A DNA stretch of 64,000 nt, taken from assembly GCF_947623445.1 (NCBI RefSeq), contig NC_135247.1, forward strand, positions 808,501-872,500, read 5' to 3'. Shown here one piece after another: positions 53,617 through 64,000 of the stretch; within the stretch, counting starts at the first letter, position 1, and each line of letters begins with the position of its first letter. The position numbers and the translations under genes were made by a program. This DNA is from Clavelina lepadiformis (Eukaryota; Chordata; Ascidiacea; Aplousobranchia; Clavelinidae). The notes beneath the pieces were generated by a model. That model made no database searches and had not been told where the DNA came from. It saw only the letters and a list, made by a program, of their open reading frames with translations.

Positions 53617-56600
53617 TCACTCAGCTTCGTCATTCTCCAACATCTCTGACATGAGAGGCGGCATCGCGTCAGAAGGAATCTCGGTCTTCACGGAGACGAC
53701 CCGGTCCGCTCCTTGAGTAACACAGATGACGTCACTTAAAAACTACAAGGAGGTTACGCAAGGAAAAGCGTTCCTCACCTCGCAAACTTATGCTCCTGAG
53801 GTCCGAGATCTTCATGATGAGCTTTGGGAAGACCTGGGGTGTGTCCGGCCTCCTCTTCCTCGCATAGAACTTTAATCCTTCCACGAGTGACTCCTGCAAG
53901 TTCTCTACCTTATCCGGCTCCTCGAGATCAGGACGATCTGCAAAAATAAATTCATCTACGAGAAACTGAGCTGGACTAAAGTGATGAGGAGGATGCAAAT
54001 GAGCACTAACCTGCGCACACGAGGCAGATGGCGCTGAGCAGACCGATCTCCGTCGGATCAGCATCCAATGGATGCAGAGATTGGGCGAACGTGAAAACCT
54101 TAGCAAAACAAGGAGTTAATACTCACAATTATAATTGTTACTTCACAATCAAAAATGGTTGTACCTGATCTGTGATTGGTCCAAACCCGCAGATCTTCAT
54201 TTGCTGCCGATTGAGTGTGAGTCCGTCCGAGAAGGTCATTGTGTCTTCTTCCGGGTTGTATCGCGAGCAGATCCGAAGAAACTGGAAGGAATCAAAATTA
54301 CACCAAATGCCACTTGCAAGAGGACTGCAACCGCATCTACGAGTCCTCACCAGCACTTCGAGACAGGCGCATTTGAGCAGAGTGATTTGATCAGCGATTG
54401 TGAAGTCTTGAAAGCCGGGAATCCCCTTTGCAAACTCGACGATCTTGACAATGCTTTTGGTCGAAAGTTCGGCGAACTTCTCCCACAAGCGATGATCTGT
54501 TGCTACCCCCTGCGGCTTTGTCGGACGCGTTCCTGGCTGTTGTGACATCATAATGGGTGGTAGACGGCATGTCATAGAAGAGCATGGAAAATATCGAGGT
54601 GAGAACAATTAAAGTTTGCACTAAAGTAGATAAAACGTTTTAGCTAGTACAGGAAAACCCAACCGCCAGCGTAGTCGGCCGCTTTGTCGATACATTGACG
54701 ACCCAAACGTGGGTGAAGAAATCATGGCAAAGGCAAACAATGACCATGGAAACAAAAACAAGCGTATCGGGATAATTTATGATTGTAATCGGCCAAAAAC
54801 ATGTCAAAACCCGGTCGAATGACCTACTGGAAAGGTTGTCGGGCAATTTTCAATCAAAATTGATACGAGGCGGCATTTGGAATAGGAAGTTATGTGGGAA
54901 ACATGGGCCGAGCTGCAGCCTAATTGAGAAAAACATGAACCGGCGCGTCGGTGGACTTTGGAGCTATTATTTCCGTTTCAAATTGCAAACGCGTTCAAAT
55001 AGCTAAAACACGGAACGCTGCAATGCCAAAGTACAGGCTTATTGTCATGTAGTGGTTCTTGTAATTAGCTTATCGCAAAAACTGATTGGCATTCTGGAAC
55101 AGTGCCAACGGCGTCAACAACAATGGTGAGAAAAGCTAAATTCATAGAACAGGAAACTCACCATCTTGTAAGTACTGAGTGTGTTGGCATTAGGGAAAGT
55201 ATCCACGTGGAACTTGGCAACAGCACTGACGAGGTTCTCTATTTCCGGCGAACAGGTTAATTCTTCGGACGAATTGGGGCTATTTCCGTTCTGCTCTCCA
55301 TTTTTGGGGTCTTTTTCTTTCCCGCGACGCTTGTTGCGATCATTACGAACCGCTAGATAGCGCAAGAAGCATGTTACAATGACACACTATGGCATCAAAA
55401 AGAACGATTTGTTAATAAGTTATGATTCACTCACATTCTCTCAACATTCCAGCCTGGATACATTTCTGCAGGCGGCAGAACTGGCACCTGCTTCGCGTCG
55501 ATTTGTTGATGACGCACTGTTTGTTGCGGTGACATGTGTATTGCATATTCTTCTGCACGCTGCGACGGAAGAATCCCTAAAAAGAAAATTTCTTTAACTG
55601 CTAGTGATGCATATTTTCGTTCAATGATTTATGCTCAGGATGATTTCCATCAAAGCCGCGCGTTTTTTCGTCACTACAAGTAAAAAAGTGATATTATGTT
55701 ACGTCATTTCACGAACGTGTTTATGACGCTTCCCTCTCTTCGGAAATAATAGTTGCGCGTAAATACAAATGCTTTTTGGAAGTTTTTAACATTTCACGGT
55801 GCTAGCGCTACGCAGAAGAAACCCACTCGACCCGTTCAATAATGACGTAGATAAAGGGCGCGCGAGACGTGAATAATATATGGGGGCGTGGGGCAACGTG
55901 CAGAGAAATTGGTAAAAGTCCTTGAAAGCGCAAATTTTGAGATTTTGAGCGCAAAATTTGGCGGGAAAACCGAGAAGGTGAGAACGTCACGGTTGACCGA
56001 ACATGCCAATCGCATCAATCATTCAATCAGAAAATGAGCCTGGAGAGGCAGAGCTCTCACAACAAAAGCTCAGATTACAGTCAATCAGCGAAACAGGTGA
56101 AGCGAAACGTTTTTGGGTATCGACTAAGGCGATGACGTCAGAGTCCACTGGAGCGGAACAACTGGAAAGCTAGAATAAGGGCTGGTGCAAGGCAAGCAAA
56201 ATCCTTTGAAAAACAGTCAATGCCGCAAGTAACCAGATAACAGTTGTGTGCGATAGGCGCCGACGGGAACAATAACAACGGAACTGCTTGGAAGCATTGT
56301 TCCAGAAAGTTCTGTTCGTAACTTGTGTTCCTAATTGGCTAAATCGTTGCATTTGTAAAGGTAAAAAGCCCCAGAAAAGCTGCGTGACAAGCACAATACG
56401 TTTGCATGAATTGCAGATGGACGATTGCAGCTGGTCATGCGACACGTAAGCTGTTGTGCAAAGTGACCGAGGAAATATGCTGAAAAGTGTAAACAGCTGA
56501 GCGGATCAACACCTCCACTACCCGGCCTGTGAACACGAGACAGGATGCGATTCAAGGCAACGTCAAGCAAACCTGAGAAATTAATATCAATAAAACCGTC

Positions 56601-59600
56601 GGCGGCGGCGCATACCAATCAACGATTTTCGACACTGCTTGAGCAGTTCTAAGATGATTAAGTGGCTTAAAAGATCTTCAATTGTTGCTGCTTCTCTGCG
56701 GGCGAGCAAAGCGCTTTTAAGAAGTTCGTCGCCGACTTCATAAAGTGTGTGAATTATTCAAGATAGTAAACAGAGAAACAAATCGTATAATTAAAGCGAG
56801 AATAATGTTTTGGAACTACATAAATATTTCACACGAACTAATTTGTTCCTAGATTGTTGTGGACGTTGAAGAGAAGTATCAAACAAAGGTGTTTATTAAT
56901 AGACAAATAGAAATCGTGTGATTTAGATATGATTCACGTAAGGGGCGGTCTTTGCGTAAATATCTTCAATTATTATACATTACTGTAAGTCATCCATTGC
57001 ATATATCACAACCCTCTCTGGCGTATTATAATGTGTCTTATGCTTCACGCTTGGATGCACCTACCTTGCAACCCTCGCAAGACGCGACCCCGTAATGGTA
57101 TCCCGATGATTTGTCCCCGCACACGAAACAGGGCTTGTATGTTCTCGGAGGGGGTGGTGGAGACGGGGGACACTGCTGCTGCCCTCCTGGGAGCACACCA
57201 TCCGACTCCGAACCGGAGTAGCTACTTCCCGTTGATGAAAGACCAACGCTATCAGGTGATGCTGAAAAAATTTTAAAAAAAATGTCGTTAACTAGATACC
57301 AATTAATCGCACAGGCATGGGACCAGACAGTTACAGAAACCGAGTCTTAATTAATGGGCGATGAACGTGATAGGAAACCGCGAAATCATTCACACCATGA
57401 CATAATATTCAAGCTAACTATCAACCAATTTGACGTGCAGTCCACCAAAGCGCTTTTGGTTGAAGCCTATTAATTATCGATCTCGATTTGACGCTCTTTG
57501 ACCAACTCGTACAAGTGCTGTTTAGGTTTAGGCTGGCGTTTCAAGTGCTAACTACGCTTTAAAACCCTATGTGACCATGTGAAGTGGCACTGATTATCAA
57601 AAAAAATAGAGAAAACACGCTTCACCCTGTGACGACATAAGCGGCATACAAGCGATGTAACAAGGCACCTCGACACGCCCCAACGCGCAAAGCCACAAAA
57701 CCTTCGTTTTGGGGGAAATTACTAAGTTTCAAGTTGTGCGAAGATGAAGTTGAAAGGCAACCGACTGAAACCAGTAACTCGCAAGTCTCATCGTAAACAT
57801 CGTCTCGTTTGTATTGTTCACACTCTTTGGAAACCGAAATATTCTTGTTAATAGCTGGTGACAATACTTTGCAGACTTGCATGCGCTGATGCAGCATTCG
57901 ATGAAGCAGTAAACAATGCCACCATGAAGAATGAATCTAACGCGGCCTGAAAGATGATGCAGTACTCTGGCAATGAAGCACAGACGATTTGTCAAAAACA
58001 GTCAAAAAAGGTAAGAAGCGCTCCTCGATTTTTCATAAAACAGATGCGACGCACATTAAATTAAGCGCTTTCCAGTAATTATACACGTTTCCATAAAACG
58101 TTTCCACAAAACGTTGTGCTAAATTTGATTCTACATTAAAAATTTAACTTAAGTGTTACGCTGTTGGCAGCAACTAGCGCCAGTTGGTTAAGCATGAGCT
58201 GCGATTGTGACGACATAAATACGCACGACCGGTTTTCAATAAGAATAAATAAAGAGCCTTCGTCAAGCTTGATAAGAAGTAGGCCGGAAAATTGCAGCAA
58301 ATGTCGCGGCCTTAATTGCATGGTTTGAGTGAAATATGACATCGTTCACCCCATGTTGGATTGGTGTCATCAGCAGATTTTTAAAACAAGTGACGTCACG
58401 ATAACGACGTACAATCACGAATACAATGGAGTGTGCGGCGCGTTATAAATCATAAGATCTTTATTTGTATCAAAGATCTTTCAAGCGAACAACGTTACTC
58501 AACTGGTGCTGGAACATACGCTCAGCAAAGCAGGAGAGAGAAGGTGGAGACAAGCCCAAACAAGCAATAAACGCGACAGTCTGGTCTACCTTTAAGTGGA
58601 TTTTCTTCGAGTTCTGCTTAAATCCAAGTAAAAATGCAGGATTAATCGAAGTGCCCGGGAAAAAGTCGTTTCAAACAAACACTTTAGCGAATTAACAATG
58701 CTAAATAAAACCGATGAAAGCTGAAAATGTCAAAGCGATCGGTCGGAACAATCGGTTAAAACTTTCATCTTCAAGCCATGGTGCAGAACTAATTTATTAA
58801 TTCATGATGATGAACAAATGTGTTATTAGCAGTGACGCCACAATTCCAATTTAAGTTACTTATTCAATCTCGGACAATCATAATTCATTAATAATAAAAG
58901 ACGACGTCATCCAGTAAGTACCGGAAGCGCATGTGATTTCTATGTAGTCTTACAACACTTTGAGTCATCAGACGTGCCATGAATAACCATAGCAATAATA
59001 AGCAGATAAATTCGCTGCAATCACATATCTGTCCATCTTGCTGTCATATAACTACCGACAAGCAATTGTGTCACAAGAAAAATACAGTATTTGCATTTAT
59101 CCAACTTACATAATAAGAATTCTAAAGATTTTTGCCAAATTCTTTAACTTTATTCAACACTAATGCTCAACTTTTAAAATTATCTGAAAACTTCGAAAAT
59201 ATAAACAGGTTTCTATATTTAGCCTGGTATCTCCCGTGGGGTGTGATCATTTCGGTAAATGCATATCGCTGGGAACTTAAAATAGAATGTGACATCACAC
59301 AACTTAAACCAAAAAATCAAAAAGCTAATTGCCAGTCAAGCTATATTTATTGCAAAATCTGGTTTTCGCATTGAATTATGACGCAAGAATGAAAGACGAT
59401 GGGCTGGTGTCGAAGCCGTGGCGACCAGGAGCGGAGATTTGCAGGCGTGGTTATTTGCCAGCAAATTTGGTTGAATAAAATCGTCGAAAAACATACACTG
59501 GAGAAGTACGTGCTATGGCAAGCGCATGCCTCATTGCTACGTAACAACTGACACTTTGCTGCGTGTTGGAATTAACGCGCGAAATTGGACGTTCAGCTTT

Positions 59601-61547
59601 ATGCAAACTCCATCAATATTTGATAGATACATATTAATGCCTTTGTAAGATAAAACCATCGCAAAAAAATTGCAATTTATTCAATGGGAAACTCTTGTCA
59701 AGCTCCAACGTGAATTAAGAGACAGGCTGGTGGTACGAATACGTCACGGCTGTCTGACTTCAAAAAAAGTGGTTAATTTGCGAGAAGGAAAAGTCAAGTC
59801 ACTCAGCAAGTTGCTCAAGTGAAAAGAATGGTTAAAAAACTGACATCGAGAACTGACAGCGGCTAAAACAACCCGAACTTCAGCTCTTTTCAAAGCCCTG
59901 ACGCTGCTTTCAGTGTGACGTAATACTAGCTAAAATCCATCAACAACTCGTAAAGAAACGGGAAGTAAAGACAGCCACGGTCAGCGCCTGTGTTCGCCAA
60001 AAATAATTCCGCTTTGGTTGCTAAAAAAAGAAAATATCTGCGCCAGCATCCATGCAAAAGCACTGCTTGATGGAAAACTGTTAACACCGACTAATAACAG
60101 TTTAAAAATGTGCTTTAGATTCAGATTTGTAATCATCACCAAAAGACTCTGAGAAACTAAATCTACAAAGAAAATGCTAGTGCCAAAGCTACTGCGGATG
60201 CGCTCACCAAAAACTCGGTCACTGTTGTAGTCTTCCACAGACATATTTGCACCAAAAAGTTATGCTAGTTTTGGTGGCGCGCTTAGCAAAACAATGACAT
60301 GCATGAGACGACAAAACTTGCCACTAAGTGGTTCTGTCACCTTGCAGATGGATACACAGATAAGATTCAAGTGCAGCCATGCGTGAAGAACTTAAGCTAT
60401 CAAGCGCTTTTCAGCAATCTATTTAAACAGCAGGTAATATTAGCAATTAGTGCCACGTGCTGGAAAATCTAAGATTGTGTTCGGAATGCTGGTAGTCATC
60501 GAAGCATGACGTGCCAGTAAACACCTTTTTAGGCAAAAATCAAAACTGCAGACGTACAACGTTGGTTAAGGATAACGCAAGGCATAAATAAGGGTAAAAA
60601 AGGAAAAGTGTCATAGCTTTCTCCAGTTAAAAGCAACAAGAAGCTCCCTTGTCGATTGAGAATGCTCTCATGGGAAGGTAATATCGCTTAAGCCGTACAA
60701 CGATAAAACAACCACTTATTACATAGCGTAGGATGAACACTAAGACGAAGACGTATGTATGATGTAAGCCGTCACACTCATAAAACAGTCCATCATACTT
60801 GCAACGGAATATCATGCATTTCTTCGTATCGTACTTATTAGCAGCGAGTCACCTATCACGTATATGCTTAAAACTTGCAGAGTGTCTTGTAAGATCGTTA
60901 GAATGGAATCAACATGGCGGTAACACCAGTCGATGCCCACAGAGCGCCTCAAGCAATGTTTGACGCATGCTTGTCATCGAAAATAGAATTTCATCATCAC
61001 GTCGTTAACTTAGTCGCTAAGAAAGTAATCTCCATTACGTCAGATTAACATCGCCTACAGTGTCACATCTAACTATTTTTTCACAACTAATTAGACGATA
61101 ACAACCCGAGCTGGGAAATACATCAAACTGAAACTAGCAAGGTCGCCAACGTCGCCGTGTCAGCAAGAGCCGCCCCGCTTGTTTATGCGCCCAACAACTG
61201 CAGCGCATGCATGTCTGAAGATAATACTTAAGAGAAGCCTTGCTTGAATACGGTAACTTACAGGATATGTTACTTGCTTTACTAACGCGCACTAATTTCA
61301 TAAAATACCTACATCTTTGGCTGTAATCCCATTGGCAGTATGGGTTTGGGTGATAAGCATTTTGGGGGTTCAAGCTCAGATTTTGAAGGGGAGGCGGCGA
61401 ATCCATCATAGCGGACATACCCCCGTAAATAGCCCCCATTCCATTACCTAGACCCCCATTCATGCTTGGTGGAGGATGAAATAAATCAGTAAGGATCCCG
61501 TTCATCCGGTTCCTCCATTGTTCTTGAAACTCCATGACATTCATCAT
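53617..61547 (-). CDS. RAR: Retinoic acid receptor (nuclear receptor NR1B)
   Basis: Nine minus-strand exons give about 466 residues: 61309-61547, 57065-57248, 55435-55576, 55162-55352, 54351-54536, 54165-54281, 54011-54098, 53779-53937 and 53617-53711. The A/B region ([14 protein letters not shown]) and [11 protein letters not shown] precede a two-finger DNA-binding domain ([16 protein letters not shown]-box CEGCKGFFRRS, then CQFCRLQKC), split by an intron right after CEGCK as in vertebrate RARs. The ligand domain ([43 protein letters not shown]) keeps the retinoate-binding Arg (about 321) and Ser (about 332). The AF-2 helix is PPLMSEMLE. It acts as a RAR/RXR heterodimer on direct repeats in the nucleus. 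The junction of the first and second exons is the weak point: 57248 keeps the frame, whereas 57261 would need another exon. Confidence 0.93.
57262..61308. other. Large first intron of RAR
   Basis: About 4 kb between the A/B-domain exon and the first zinc-finger exon. No alternative A/B exon, repeat or canonical DR5 (AGGTCA-N5-AGGTCA) element could be called by eye. Short frames such as 59981-60244 (-) and 59132-59374 (+) are not credible. In vertebrates this interval holds isoform promoters, so it is a reasonable place for regulatory DNA, but I see no direct evidence. Confidence 0.4.
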
Positions 61548-64000
61548 GATAACGGCTCACGGAATCACGTGAAACGAAGTTTGTTTGGCGTGGGAAAATT
61601 CCCAATCAAATTGCCTCAAATCAACGTCTCTGATGCGTATTGTAAGTTAACAAGGTCAACACAGCCGGTTGCTTCAGGATAACTCGGCAAAGACCTACTT
61701 ATCTATCTGCTGAATAAACAGACAACGCGTTAAGTGCAAATTGGCCAAGTACAACAGACAAGCGATCACTCCTAATCGTTCAGTAAGCTTGGAATTATGG
61801 ACACTGTGTGAAAACACACGCAATAAAACGACACGAACAGCTTAAAATAGAGTTTGAAAGTAAAGTACATCCGGTACTCGGCAAACTGCGGCTGCAAGAA
61901 CAGTGAGCCGCTGATTATGACGTCGTCATACAACCATTGTACAACGTTTTCTGAACGTCGAAGTTCACTGGTACCAGAAGTACGGTTGCAGACCAACGGA
62001 TTAAACGATTAAAATAGTTGCTACAAAGCATCAAGTTGCACTGACAGCTAATACTTCAGGCTTTTTCTTTAACCCATATTACCTACGGCTTGTCTCACGC
62101 ATAATCAAAACTAGAACTTGAACCAAAACTAAGCACTTTCACACTTAAGGGCTAATATTTCGATCACAACATTACACCTCAATGAAATGCGACAGTCAAT
62201 CAGCAATGAAATTACCGATGCCGTTATGACAATCTGTGCTAATAACGCGGATGGTCATGTACAGTTTGTGCAGCCATACGCAGCGTTTTGTGAGCCTAGC
62301 TTCCGCTAAAATTTGATAAACTGAACTTGCTGTAGTTCGTTCCCGAAATGCAACCCGGCCTTAAACGTGGGAACGCATTCACAACGCCGGCACCAACCCT
62401 TATCTTTACACAAAGTTATATTGTAACCTGGCGAAACATGCGTCACAATTGCCTACTTCCTACAACTACTGAACACTCGACGCGAAGTCGACTTCATTTC
62501 CACCACCCTCCGCTCTCCCTTTTTCTCTTTTTCTCTTTTTCTCGCTCCCTTACCAGCTTTTTCTCTTTTTTCTCTCGCGTAATCTTCTCGCTTTCTCTTG
62601 TATCTAATCTAGTAAACAAGCATGTTGGAGCTATTCGACCGACACGTTAATCGACCTCATAAAACTCGTTAAGGCCAGCGCCAAGGCTGAAAAAGTCCCA
62701 CTGGATTAAAAGGCAATCTGGTAAGAAAACTCATTTTAATAACGCGGCAGCAATGATAGATTTGAATTTCTTCAAAACAACCCGATCAATGGTGGCCGGC
62801 AACGCGTAAACAAGATAGTTTTGTTTGAAAATAATGCGATTAAAATAGTTGCAACATAGTTGGACGGTTTACTGCTGTATCCAGTTAATTATACCCATCG
62901 ACTCGCTTTTAAACGGAATCTATTGTTTGTGTTGTGAAACCATTATAGGCCGCTAAAACCTCTTCTAACAATTCAAAGCAGTGATGCCTTCTAAATTGTT
63001 CCAGAAAATGACAATGGCTTGGACCGAACGACTCGCAATTTAAAACAATGGAGACGTTGCAACTATCTGCTTCGAATGAAGAAGATATGCGGAAAATGTC
63101 TCGATGTGGATGATTAAATACGAAATCTAGATCTTTAACAAAGAAAATAAAAAGATAATGTATCTCTATTTCAACACTTCTATCATTACGGTTTGTTATC
63201 TAACGTCGCTTGTATGTCTTCAACACAGCTCATATAACTCACTTAACGGGCTGTCTCACATTATTACATTTCTAGAGAAATATCGAATATTTAGAAGAGA
63301 ATGTAACAAGACTCTGCTTTGAAGCTGGAAAACTATCTCCACAACTGAACGTTCGCCTCAGCACAAGCTAAAAATCTCGAAACGATCCTTGATTGTTGAA
63401 CTCATTTGCCAACGTTACAACTTTACATAACAATTTTATATAATGTAACAGTTGCTGATAAATGGCGCAGTGAGTAGCTCAACTTGCCTATCTTCACCAA
63501 GCAACCTTATAAAGTTTTATTATTCAACCGGCATCTCGTCTTCAACTGCTTGTAAACCGCCACTGAGAGCTAGTATCAGTGAAGCTATCATTAGTCATAT
63601 TTCCGCGTCAAACGCATCTCGTTTGTACAAAAAGGGCTAAAACAAAATTACTAGCGGCATGGGCTCCACCAAAACGGACAGAGTTCAGTTTTCGATGAAA
63701 CGTTCCGCTTCGTTTCACACGTTCGCTGAGAAAACTTTGCTAAACGAACATGATAAGACATCACTGCTGCTAAGCTAACATAATAACTTTGTTACCAGTA
63801 TAAAGCACCAAGGGAGATGTTCTCGGCTTTGGCAAATGCGTTGAGACAGTGAAAAGCTCACTAGACATTGGAGCATTTCAACTATTCACGATTATCTAAT
63901 AACTACATCTCTGATCATGGTGAGGGAGGACTTTTGAAAGCAAAAACAAAAGTTTTCGAAATCCATCTGAACAAACAGACTTCTCCCTGAGTGATGTCAA
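61548..64000. other. 5' flank of RAR; no gene seen
   Basis: Should hold the RAR promoter. Single AGGTCA half-sites occur (for example 61649) but no retinoic acid response element pair was found. Frames such as 62348-62650 (+) run through a CT tract and are not credible. No other gene is recognisable to the window end. Confidence 0.4.
62500..62600. repeat. Polypyrimidine (CTTTTT) tract
   Basis: About 100 bp of nearly pure C/T on the plus strand with a TTTTTCTC repeat. It lies about 1 kb upstream of the RAR first coding exon. Such tracts can form triplex DNA, but this one may be a simple microsatellite. Confidence 0.75.

Overview
The window looks like nuclear DNA of an invertebrate chordate, most likely an ascidian tunicate (inference). 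It is AT-rich, with many short GT-AG introns. It carries a one-to-one retinoic acid receptor with a vertebrate-like ligand pocket and a vertebrate-type Toll-like receptor in a single coding exon. No bacterial, CRISPR, rRNA or tRNA features and no LTR-type element were recognised. All gene models were spliced by eye from frame continuity and GT-AG sites.

Layout. 0.4-21.6 kb holds a family of three apparently intact genes that join an N-terminal SPRY domain to a C-terminal TKL/RIPK-like protein kinase with an HGD (non-RD) catalytic loop. Copies 1 (+, 430-3295) and 2 (-, 6282-10127) are a tail-to-tail inverted pair. Between them lies a satellite built of 37-bp monomers in a 6-mer, 222-bp higher-order repeat. 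Copy 3 (-, 15421-21568) has a long exon-modular coiled coil between the two domains. A decayed fourth SPRY copy without a kinase lies at 11872-12968. 22.9-26.6 kb (-) holds an adenylate kinase with an AK5-like N-terminal extension and one catalytic domain. 26.6-31.1 kb shows no convincing gene.

31.1-40.0 kb (+) holds three tandem small type I membrane proteins: signal peptide, Ser/Thr-rich stalk, glycine-rich transmembrane helix and short tail. A LINE remnant sits between the second and third. 40.6-40.9 kb (-) has a secreted Cys-rich peptide candidate. 41.1-41.8 kb has two hAT-like non-autonomous DNA transposons. 43.3-46.7 kb (+) is the Toll-like receptor. 50.9-52.8 kb (+) is a secretory-pathway fucosyltransferase-like protein. 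53.6-61.5 kb (-) is the retinoic acid receptor, convergent with the fucosyltransferase gene.

How they may work together. The most unusual content is the SPRY-kinase family. Its putative recognition domain diverges between copies while its kinase half is nearly identical, and a third paralogue shares only its C-terminal tract. Together with mucin-like receptors and a TLR nearby, this could be an innate recognition and signalling neighbourhood, but the sequence alone shows only architecture and paralogy, not function.
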